Below, in pieces: positions 6,380 to 11,950 of a stretch of DNA of 11,950 bases. The DNA comes from an uncultured Desulfarculaceae bacterium. GTDB lineage: Bacteria > Desulfobacterota > Desulfarculia > Desulfarculales > Desulfarculaceae. A program made the position numbers and the translations under genes. The DNA is taken from the NCBI GenBank assembly GCA_937908275.1, contig CALERA010000198.1, positions 1-11,950 of the forward strand, given 5' to 3'. Under the pieces are notes generated by a model that saw only the letters and a program-made list of their open reading frames with translations, did not search any database and was not told where the DNA came from. Within the stretch, counting starts at the first letter, position 1, and every line of letters begins with the position of its first letter.

Positions 6380-8681
6380 GATCCTCATCGCCGAGGACAG
6401 CCCCACCCAGGCCGAGAAGCTCCGGCACCTCCTGGAGCGCAACTCCTATCAGGTCCGCGCGGCGGCCAACGGCAGGGCGGCCCTGGAGCTGCTGGCCGAT
6501 TTCCAACCCGAGTTGGTCATCAGCGATATCGTCATGCCCGAGATGAACGGCTACCAGCTTTGCAGCCGGATCAAGCTCGACCCGCGCACCCGGCGGATCC
6601 CGGTTATCCTGCTGACCTCGCTTTCCAGTTCCGAGGACGTGCTGGAGGGTCTGGATTGCGGGGCCGACTATTTCATCACCAAGCCCTACAGCGAAAACTA
6701 CCTCATCACCAGCATCGAACAGATTTTGCTCAACCGCAGGCTCAGCCAGGAAGCCGGGGAGCGCGGCGAGGCCGGGATCATGGTCAACGGCCGCAGCCGG
6801 ATGGTTGCCGGCGACCAGCGGCAGACCCTTTCCCTGCTCATCTCCACCTACGAGGCGGCGGTGCGCACCAACAGCGAGCTGATGCAGGCCCAGGACGAAC
6901 TGCGGCGGCTTAACGCCAATCTCGAGGACCTGGTGGCGGAAAGGACCACCGCCCTGCGCGAGGAAAACAACGTGCGCCGGCAATCGGAGGAGCGGGTGCG
7001 GCACCTCAACGTCATCCTGCGCGCCATCCGCGGGGTGAACAACCTGACCGTGAAGGAGCGGGACGCCAACCACCTGGCCCAGAAGGCCTGCCAGATCATG
7101 ATGGACCACCGGGGCTACGCCAACGCCTTCATCCTGCTCAGCGACGAACAGGGGCGGGCGGTGATCTTCACCACCGAGGGTCCCAACGCGGAGCTCCTGC
7201 CCCGGAGCGAAGGCCTGGACCGGGAATACCTGCCGCCCTGTTGCCTGGCGGCGCTGGAGAGCGGGGGCATCTTCCATGTCCTGGAGCGCGCCAGTTTTTG
7301 CCTGGACTGCCCCTTGCAACCGGATAGCCTCCGGAACGACACCCTGTGCTCGGTCCTGCGCCACAACGGCAGGGTCCATGGCTACCTGATCGTCTCCATG
7401 AACCGCGACCTGGCCCAGGACCCCGAGAACCGCGAGCTTTTCGCCGAAATGGCCGCCGATCTGGCCTCGGCCCTGCACAATATCGAGCAGGCCAAGGCCG
7501 TGCGGCAGGCGGAGAAGGACAAGCAGCGCATCGAAGCCGAACTGCGCCAGGCCCAGAAGATGGAGGCCATCGGCCGGCTGGCCGGCGGCGTGGCCCACGA
7601 CTTCAACAACATGCTGGGGGTGATCCTGGGCTATGCCGGCATCGCCCTGGATAAGGCGCGCCCCGGGGAGACGGTCCACGACGCCTTGCAGCAGATCGTG
7701 CTGGCCGCCGAGAGGTCCGCCGACCTGGCCCGGCAACTGCTGGCCTTCTCCAGCCGCCAGATGGTCACCCCCAAGGTGATCAACCTCAACCACACCATCA
7801 CCGCTCTCAAGAAAATGCTGACCCGCCTGATCGGGGAGGACATCGAATTCCGCCTCAACCTGGCCGAGGACATCTGGAACCTGCTGATCGACCCCTCGCA
7901 GGTCAACCAGATCCTGGCCAATCTGGCGGTCAACGCCCGGGACGCCATGGAGGGCATCGGCTCCATCACCATCGAGACCAGCAATGTCACCCTGGACCAG
8001 CAGTTCTGCCGCCAGCACGCCCAGGCCCAACCCGGGGAGTACGTCCAGCTCGCCTTCAGCGACACCGGCGTGGGCATGGACGCGGAGCTGATCAGCCACA
8101 TCTTCGAGCCCTTTTTCACCACCAAGGGCGAGGGCAAGGGCACCGGCCTGGGGCTATCCACCGTCTTCGGCATCGTCAGGCAATACGCCGGGTACATCCA
8201 CACCTACAGCGAGCCCGGGATGGGCACCACCTTCAAGATCTACCTGCCCCGCTTCCAGGGCCAGGTGCAGGAGGACCGGCCCCAGGCCGCCGAGACCCCG
8301 GTCCGGGGCAGCGAGACGGTGCTGATCGTGGAGGACGAGCGCCAGTTGCTCTCCCTGTGCCAGGCGGTCCTGGAGGGCTATGGCCACAAGGTTCTGACCG
8401 CCGGCACCCCCGGCGAGGCCCTGCGGATGGCGCGCGAACACCCGGGCGAGATCCATCTGTTGCTCAGCGACATGGTCATGCCAGAAATGAATGGCAGGGA
8501 ATTGCAGGCAAAAATCAGGGAGTTCAAGCCGGACATCAAGACCCTTTTCATGTCCGGCTACACCGCCGATGCCGCCGTCCATCGCGGAGTCATGGAAAAG
8601 GGCGCGGCCTTCATCAGCAAGCCCTTCACCACCGCCGCCCTGGCCCAGAAGGTCCGGGAGGCCCTGGAGACCAGCCCCTGA
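6345..8681 (+). CDS. Hybrid sensor kinase, REC-coiled coil-GAF-HisKA-HATPase-REC
   Basis: 778-residue cytoplasmic kinase with no visible membrane segment. The N-terminal receiver (about 8-125) has acceptor Asp61 in ISDIVMPEMNG and the Lys of FITKPY. A coiled coil spans about 168-232. A GAF-like domain (about 225-385) carries clustered cysteines C299, C300, C319, C322 and C335, with CLDCPL at 319-324. The HisKA helix has His418 in GGVAHDFNN. The ATPase has an N-box NLAVNARDAM, G1 DTGVGM, F-box FEPFFTTK and G2 GTGLGLS. A C-terminal receiver (about 660-775) has Asp709 in LSDMVMPEMNG. ATG 6345 has AAAGGAG at 6332-6338. Its position as last gene of a Wsp-like operon, with a receiver at the front, suggests CheA phosphorylates Asp61 and this kinase relays the output. 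That link is inference. The partner of the terminal receiver is not in the window. Confidence 0.93.
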   Translation: MGTQNSDPGQPRILIAEDSPTQAEKLRHLLERNSYQVRAAANGRAALELLADFQPELVISDIVMPEMNGYQLCSRIKLDPRTRRIPVILLTSLSSSEDVLEGLDCGADYFITKPYSENYLITSIEQILLNRRLSQEAGERGEAGIMVNGRSRMVAGDQRQTLSLLISTYEAAVRTNSELMQAQDELRRLNANLEDLVAERTTALREENNVRRQSEERVRHLNVILRAIRGVNNLTVKERDANHLAQKACQIMMDHRGYANAFILLSDEQGRAVIFTTEGPNAELLPRSEGLDREYLPPCCLAALESGGIFHVLERASFCLDCPLQPDSLRNDTLCSVLRHNGRVHGYLIVSMNRDLAQDPENRELFAEMAADLASALHNIEQAKAVRQAEKDKQRIEAELRQAQKMEAIGRLAGGVAHDFNNMLGVILGYAGIALDKARPGETVHDALQQIVLAAERSADLARQLLAFSSRQMVTPKVINLNHTITALKKMLTRLIGEDIEFRLNLAEDIWNLLIDPSQVNQILANLAVNARDAMEGIGSITIETSNVTLDQQFCRQHAQAQPGEYVQLAFSDTGVGMDAELISHIFEPFFTTKGEGKGTGLGLSTVFGIVRQYAGYIHTYSEPGMGTTFKIYLPRFQGQVQEDRPQAAETPVRGSETVLIVEDERQLLSLCQAVLEGYGHKVLTAGTPGEALRMAREHPGEIHLLLSDMVMPEMNGRELQAKIREFKPDIKTLFMSGYTADAAVHRGVMEKGAAFISKPFTTAALAQKVREALETSP

Positions 8682-8697
8682 GGCCCGTCCCGGACCA

Positions 8698-8719
8698 GGC
8701 CGGGGGAGCCCCTCCGGCC
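8698..8719. terminator. Hairpin between convergent genes, candidate bidirectional terminator
   Basis: A 22-base inverted repeat lies 17 bases after the hybrid kinase stop and 21 bases past the stop of the convergent mobB-like gene. Arm GGCCGGGGG (8698-8706) pairs with CCCTCCGGCC-side bases 8711-8719, giving nine pairs (one G-U) around a four-base loop. There is no T-run on either side, so it may act with Rho or simply protect 3' ends. Confidence 0.45.
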
Positions 8720-8740
8720 GGTGCTGGACTTGACCCGGGT

Positions 8741-9361
8741 CTAGTCCCGGTACAGTTGCAGCTCGATGCGGCCGGCTTTTTCACCGCCCTTGAGGGTCTC
8801 CACCATGCCCCGCACCGCGCCGGCCAGGAAATCCTGCACGAAGTCCTTGATGTACACCCGCCGGCCATCCACCAGCAGGCGGGCGGCGCGCGGCTCGGGC
8901 TCGGCGGTCAGGGCCAGGACCAGCTCCGCGGCCTGGTCCACCTGGTCCGGGGCCAGGAGCGTCGCGCCGGCCGCCCCGCCGCCCGCGCCCACCAGGGCCT
9001 TGAGGTTGGGATCGCCGGCCAGGGTCGGGGCGGCCCCGGGCGGCAGCCATTCCAGGATCGGGGCCGCGAAGGAGGGGGCCAGTTCGCTGAGGGCCAGGTC
9101 GAAGCCGTCCAGATGGCGCAACAAAACCTGGTCCAGGCTGGGGGCCTGGGCGGCGGGGCAGCGCAGTTGATAGCCCTGCGCCCCCAGCTCCAGCCAGGCC
9201 GCCGCGCCGGGCGGCGGGGGCGGCGGGGGCGGCGTCGCGGCCGGCGGCGCGCTCACCAGCATCACCCGGCGTCCCCGCGCGGTCAGGGCCGCAGCCAGTT
9301 GCTGCATCCAGGCGGTCTTGTCTGCTCCGGCCGGCCCGGCCAGGACGATCACTGACGGCAT
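8741..9361 (-). CDS. MobB-like P-loop protein with degenerate nucleotide-binding motif
   Basis: 206-residue protein resembling MobB, the small P-loop protein that assists molybdopterin-guanine dinucleotide synthesis. The N-terminus (VIVLAGPAGADKTAWMQQLAAAL) looks like a Walker A strand-loop-helix, but reads GPAGADKT: the Gly before the Lys is Asp. Strand 2 (RVMLVSAPP) runs into eight prolines where MobB normally carries a His- and Asp-rich active segment. A LELGAQGYQL stretch resembles the MobB 'AGA' region. The C-terminal tail (LLVDGRRVYIKDFVQDFLAG and on) matches, from memory, a tail found on deltaproteobacterial MobB proteins. The ATG at 9361 is chosen because GGGAGG (minus strand, 9375-9370) lies eight bases upstream; the GTG at 9370 overlaps that site. 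It is divergent from an FmdE-family gene, supporting a molybdenum/tungsten-enzyme context. It may be a catalytically impaired paralogue; the family call is moderate. Confidence 0.6.
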   Translation of the reverse strand: MPSVIVLAGPAGADKTAWMQQLAAALTARGRRVMLVSAPPAATPPPPPPPPGAAAWLELGAQGYQLRCPAAQAPSLDQVLLRHLDGFDLALSELAPSFAAPILEWLPPGAAPTLAGDPNLKALVGAGGGAAGATLLAPDQVDQAAELVLALTAEPEPRAARLLVDGRRVYIKDFVQDFLAGAVRGMVETLKGGEKAGRIELQLYRD

Positions 9362-9369
9362 CGCGCGCA

Positions 9370-9375
9370 CCTCCC
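9370..9375 (-). promoter_or_regulatory. Ribosome binding site deciding the mobB-like start
   Basis: GGGAGG on the minus strand lies eight bases before ATG 9361. The alternative GTG codon at 9370-9368 overlaps this site, so it cannot be served by it. Confidence 0.65.
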
Positions 9376-9433
9376 GGTTGCTGAAGACAGGGCTCGCGGC
9401 CCTGGGCGGCGGGGGCGCGCCAGGGCCTGAACC

Positions 9434-9462
9434 AACCTAGACAGCCCGGCCCGGCCTGTCAA
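9434..9462 (-). promoter_or_regulatory. Sigma-70-like promoter for the mobB-like gene, overlapped by a palindrome
   Basis: On the minus strand a perfect -35 box TTGACA (9462-9457) is followed, after exactly 17 bases, by TAGGTT (9439-9434), which keeps the key T, A and final T of the -10 consensus. The mobB-like ATG is about 65 bases downstream of the likely start site. A 21-bp inverted repeat (9440-9460; arms GACAG and CTGTC plus two internal CCGG units, nine of ten pairs complementary) fills the spacer and half of the -35 box, so it could be a repressor operator. Confidence 0.55.
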
Positions 9463-9474
9463 GCCGCTCCGCCC

Positions 9475-9503
9475 TTCGCGGCAACCCCGGACTCTGCTAT
9501 CCT
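9475..9503 (+). promoter_or_regulatory. Weak candidate promoter for the FmdE-family gene
   Basis: A TG-extended -10-like element, TGCTATCCT (hexamer TATCCT at 9498-9503), sits 27 bases before ATG 9531. The spacing-matched -35 position (9475-9480, TTCGCG) is poor, so this rests almost entirely on the -10 box. Confidence 0.25.
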
Positions 9504-9530
9504 GGCGTTGAACCCCAAGCGGAGGCGGCC

Positions 9531-10097
9531 ATGGACTCGGGATACTTCTGCGGCCTGGATCGCCAGGCCTTCCTGCGCGAGGCCGAGGCCTTCCATGGCC
9601 ACGTCTCGCCCGGGGTGGTCCTGGGCGGCCACCTGCTGGCCGAGGCCCTGGCCGGCCTGGGCGACACCCCGACCCTGAACGTGGTGGTGGAGACCGTGGT
9701 CTGCCTGCCCGACGCGGTGCAGATCCTCACCCCCTGCACCGTGGGCAACGGCTTTTTGCAACTGCTGGACTGGGGCAAGTTCGCCCTGACCGCCTATGAC
9801 CGCGAAACCCTGGAAGGTTTCCGGGCCTGGCCCGATCTGGCGGCCATCGCCGGCTTTCCGGCCATCAGCGGCTGGTTTCTGCGCGGCAGCGGGCCGGCCC
9901 TGCCCAAGGACCAGGTGGTGCAGCACCTGTTGAACCATGGCCCGGAGCTGGTGCGCACCCGGCCGGTGCGCCTGGCCCAGGCCCTCAAGCCCCAGGACAA
10001 GGTCCCCACCGGCCCCTGCCCGGCCTGCGGCGAATCCTATCCCCTGCGCCTGGGCACCACCTGCCCGGCCTGCGCCGGCCAGGCCTACTACCGCTAA
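9531..10097 (+). CDS. FmdE-family metal-binding protein with C-terminal zinc ribbon
   Basis: 188-residue protein of the FmdE family (named for formylmethanofuran dehydrogenase subunit E). The N-terminal domain (about 10-135) has the family metal-site motif as HGHVSPG (His22, His24), where the Cys commonly found is Ser26. It also has Cys58 and Cys69 in VVCLPDAVQILTPCTVGNG, and a WGKFALTAYDRETLEGFRAW segment typical of the domain. The C-terminus holds a zinc ribbon, CPAC (163-166) and CPAC (178-181). ATG 9531 has GGAGG at 9521-9525 with a five-base gap. In non-methanogens these proteins often sit beside molybdopterin-cofactor genes, and here the divergent neighbour is MobB-like. A role in molybdenum or tungsten enzyme maturation, or metal supply, is inference; no substrate can be read from the sequence. 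The family call is strong, the function is open. Confidence 0.85.
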   Translation: MDSGYFCGLDRQAFLREAEAFHGHVSPGVVLGGHLLAEALAGLGDTPTLNVVVETVVCLPDAVQILTPCTVGNGFLQLLDWGKFALTAYDRETLEGFRAWPDLAAIAGFPAISGWFLRGSGPALPKDQVVQHLLNHGPELVRTRPVRLAQALKPQDKVPTGPCPACGESYPLRLGTTCPACAGQAYYR

Positions 10098-10124
10098 CCC
10101 CGCCGCTTAACGGCCCCCCTGTCC

Positions 10125-10159
10125 GGGCGCGCCCCCCGGGTCGGGGGGCCGCCGCGCCC
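10125..10159 (+). terminator. Strong GC hairpin after the FmdE-family gene
   Basis: Starting 28 bases after the stop, GGGCGC plus GCCCCCCG (10125-10138) pairs with CGGGGGGC (10142-10149) and, across a four-base bulge, GCGCCC (10154-10159). This is about 14 pairs around a three-base loop. An alternative fold pairs GGCCCCCC (10112-10119) with GGGGGGCC (10143-10150). No T-run follows, so it is a terminator or 3'-end stabiliser candidate only. Confidence 0.5.
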
Positions 10160-10191
10160 ACCCGAGCGCTCCCCCGGCCAGCAAACCGAAA

Positions 10192-10230
10192 TGACAACCA
10201 AATGTGTCACGGCCATCACCGTGATGTCAC
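10192..10230 (+). promoter_or_regulatory. Cluster of TGTCA boxes upstream of the acyltransferase gene, candidate operator
   Basis: The 39-base stretch contains TGACA (10192-10196), TGTCAC (10205-10210) and TGTCAC (10225-10230), with a perfect inverted repeat TCACGG/CCGTGA at 10207-10212 and 10219-10224. Another TGTCAC lies at 10310-10315, just before the gene. TCAC cores at 10216 and 10227 are 11 bp apart, the repeat spacing of PhoB boxes, and TGTCA is the PhoB core; but the linker is not AT-rich and the first half-site is poor. The regulator is therefore unassigned. The rest of the 240-bp gap holds no gene that I can support. Confidence 0.4.
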
Positions 10231-10337
10231 CTGGCGGTGGTTTTCTGAGGGGTAAGGATTGGGACCCGCAGGCCCAACCCCGGGAAACCCCAGGCATGGT
10301 CTGGGAATTTGTCACCAGTTCGCCAGGTGAGGTTGCC

Positions 10338-11950
10338 ATGAGCACAGCCCAGGAACAAAGCCTGTTCAGTCTGGACCTGACGGCCTTTGGACCGGCGCGG
10401 GCCCGTTTGCTGGCCCTGTTCGAGGAAACCCTCGGTCGTCTGCTCTCCCTGCGGGAGCTGGAACGCATCTACCTGCGCTCCCGGCCCGGCTCCCGGCCCG
10501 AACGATTCCTGGAGAACGTGCTCCAGGAGATGACCGTCTCCAGCCTGGTCAAGCCAAACGATTTCGAGTCCATCCCGGCCAATGGCCCCACCATCGTGGT
10601 GGCCAACCACCCCTTCGGCGGCCTGGAGGGCATCGTCCTGGCCCACCACCTGCTCACCCGCCGGCCGGACGTCAAGATCATGGCCAACTACCTCCTGGGC
10701 CGCATCCCGGAGCTGCGCGACCTGTTCATCCTGGTGGACCCCTTCAACGAGACCCGGGCGGTGGGCAACAACGTGGGTCCCCTGCGCGAGGCCATCCGCT
10801 GGGTGGAGCAGGGCGGTCTGCTGGCCATGTTCCCGGCCGGAGAGGTGGCCCACCTCAAGGTGCGCGAGATGCAGGTCAGCGACCCGGAGTGGAGCCCGGT
10901 GGTGGCCCGCATCGCCCAGAAGACCGGGGCCGCGGTGGTGCCGGTGCATTTCCGGGGCCGCAACAGCGCCCTGTTCCAGTTGGCCGGCCTGATCCACCCC
11001 CGCCTGCGCACCGCGCTGCTGCCCCGGGAGCTGGCCAACAAGCAGGGCGAGCGCCTGGGCCTGGTGGTGGGCGGGGCCATCGCCCCCAAGCGCTACCAGG
11101 CCAAGGAAGGCCTGGCCGGCATCACCGAATACTTCCGCCTGCGCACCCAGGTCCTGGGCCGGCGTCCCCTGCTGCCAGAGGCCAAGCCCCAGCGCCGGCG
11201 CAAGCCCGCGCCCCGGGTCTGGCCCGAGGCCATCGCCAGCGCCCCGGACCGGGAGTTGGTGCTCCTGGACGTGGAAACCCTGCCCGCCGCGCAGACCCTG
11301 CTGGTCTCGGGCGATTTCCGGGTCTTCTACGCCCGGCGGCGGCAGATTCCCTCCCTGATGCAGGAGATCGGCCGTCAGCGCGAGATCAGCTTCCGCCAGG
11401 TGGGCGAAGGCACCGGCCGCAGCCAGGACCTGGACCGTTTCGACGACCACTATCTGCACCTGTGCCTCTGGAACCAGAAGGAGCGCGAGCTGGCCGGCGG
11501 CTATCGCCTGGGCCTGGCCGACCAGATCCTGGAGAACCAGGGCCTCGCGGGCCTCTACACCAGCACCCTGTTCAACTTCCATCCCGATTTCTTCGCCCAG
11601 ATGCCCCACGCCCTGGAGATGGGCCGCTCCTTCATCAACGAGAAATACCAGCGCTCCTATTCGGCCCTGCTGCTGCTCTGGAAGGGCATCGGCCGCTTCA
11701 TCCTGGCCAACCCCCGCTACCGCCACCTTTTCGGGCCGGTCAGCGTCTCCCGGCAATACCAGGCCTTCAGCCGCCAATTGATGATCGACTTCCTGGAGAC
11801 CCGCCACCCCAGCCCCTTCAGCGCCCTGGTCTCGCCCAAGACCCCGGTGGCCATCCGCCGGCGCGACCACGTCCTCACCGGCCGCCTGGCCTCCCGCCTG
11901 ACGGACTGGGACGAGGTCGCCGAGGTGGTGGCCGACGTGGAGAGCAACCG
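10338..11950 (+). CDS. OlsF-like fused acyltransferase: PlsC-type domain plus OlsB/hemolysin-type GNAT domain (3' partial)
   Basis: 537 codons are visible and the frame is open at the window end. The N-terminal half (about 60-275) is a lysophospholipid acyltransferase: ANHPFGGLEG at 89-98 carries the catalytic His91, FPAGE (165-169) is the substrate-binding motif, and VVPVHFRGRN follows. A basic Pro/Arg linker (about 280-295) joins a GNAT-like domain (about 325-510). That domain has FRVFYARRRQIPSLMQEIGRQ-type and MGRSFINEKYQRSYSALLLL-type stretches (each written only in part), the signature of OlsB/hemolysin N-acyltransferases. This order matches OlsF, where one protein N-acylates ornithine and then O-acylates the product. 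The amino acid substrate here could instead be glycine, lysine or another. Start 10338 is chosen for AGGTGAGG (10325-10332) five bases upstream; an in-frame ATG at 10296 would add 14 residues but lacks a good site. The protein acts at the inner membrane face. Confidence 0.82.
   Translation, partial: MSTAQEQSLFSLDLTAFGPARARLLALFEETLGRLLSLRELERIYLRSRPGSRPERFLENVLQEMTVSSLVKPNDFESIPANGPTIVVANHPFGGLEGIVLAHHLLTRRPDVKIMANYLLGRIPELRDLFILVDPFNETRAVGNNVGPLREAIRWVEQGGLLAMFPAGEVAHLKVREMQVSDPEWSPVVARIAQKTGAAVVPVHFRGRNSALFQLAGLIHPRLRTALLPRELANKQGERLGLVVGGAIAPKRYQAKEGLAGITEYFRLRTQVLGRRPLLPEAKPQRRRKPAPRVWPEAIASAPDRELVLLDVETLPAAQTLLVSGDFRVFYARRRQIPSLMQEIGRQREISFRQVGEGTGRSQDLDRFDDHYLHLCLWNQKERELAGGYRLGLADQILENQGLAGLYTSTLFNFHPDFFAQMPHALEMGRSFINEKYQRSYSALLLLWKGIGRFILANPRYRHLFGPVSVSRQYQAFSRQLMIDFLETRHPSPFSALVSPKTPVAIRRRDHVLTGRLASRLTDWDEVAEVVADVESN

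Noticed and set aside
6306..8099. 597-codon minus-strand open frame opposite the hybrid kinase
   Set aside because: Low-complexity Gly/Leu/Val/Gln composition and no recognisable motif; a shadow of the plus-strand kinase.
9212..9233. GC-rich tandem repeat that might suggest a frameshift or assembly error
   Set aside because: The 9-bp unit keeps the frame (encoding prolines) and MobB-like sequence continues in the same frame on both sides.
8357..9355. 332-codon plus-strand open frame running across the kinase 3' end and opposite the mobB-like gene
   Set aside because: It overlaps the REC domain in another frame and then reads antisense to the mobB-like protein; the product is low-complexity Gly/Ala/Arg/Pro.
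9388..9404. Small hairpin CAGGGC/GCCCTG in the mobB-like leader, considered as a molybdenum-cofactor riboswitch
   Set aside because: Only a six-pair stem is present, with none of the multi-helix architecture of a Moco riboswitch, and the leader is only about 65 bases.
10231..10247. Possible sigma-54 (-24/-12) promoter, from TGGCGG at 10232-10237
   Set aside because: The GC dinucleotide required ten bases after the GG is absent (the position reads CT).
10227..11870. 547-codon minus-strand open frame opposite the acyltransferase gene
   Set aside because: The plus strand in this stretch encodes clear acyltransferase and GNAT motifs through to the window end, so the antisense frame is a GC-driven shadow.

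Overview
The window is a gene-dense, very GC-rich stretch (I estimate about 70% G+C by eye) of bacterial chromosome. The organism is probably a Desulfobacterota-type (former deltaproteobacterial) anaerobe. This is an inference from three things: a Wsp/Frz-style chemosensory operon, a GAF-containing hybrid histidine kinase, and an FmdE-family protein beside a MobB-like protein, a pairing typical of sulfate reducers and syntrophs. No rRNA, tRNA, CRISPR array or insertion sequence was seen.

Bases 1-8681 (+ strand) form one chemosensory operon: CheR fused to TPRs (5' end outside the window), CheW, a two-TM chemoreceptor without a HAMP domain, a CheA-REC hybrid kinase, CheB, and a REC-GAF-HisKA-HATPase-REC hybrid sensor kinase. 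Genes overlap or nearly abut, except for a 120-bp hairpin-rich gap before cheA. Gene content matches Wsp-like 'alternative cellular function' pathways rather than flagellar chemotaxis. The receptor is tuned by CheR/CheB methylation and coupled by CheW to CheA-REC. The phosphoryl output probably goes to CheB and to the N-terminal receiver of the last kinase, which stands where Wsp systems carry a diguanylate cyclase.

Bases 8682-10097 hold a divergent pair: a MobB-like protein on the minus strand, with a degenerate P-loop and a polyproline insert, and an FmdE-family metal protein with a C-terminal zinc ribbon on the plus strand. The 169-bp region between their starts carries a good minus-strand sigma-70-like promoter overlapped by a near-perfect 21-bp palindrome. 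A hairpin lies between the kinase gene and the convergent mobB-like gene.

Bases 10098-10337 hold a strong GC hairpin behind the FmdE gene and a cluster of TGTCA boxes. From 10338 to the window end runs an incomplete gene for a PlsC-type acyltransferase fused to a hemolysin/OlsB-type GNAT domain. This is the architecture of OlsF-like enzymes that make ornithine or other aminolipids.

The most unusual points are the non-GGDEF kinase output of the Wsp-like operon, the HAMP-less receptor, the degenerate MobB/FmdE pair, and the TGTCA boxes ahead of a candidate aminolipid synthase.
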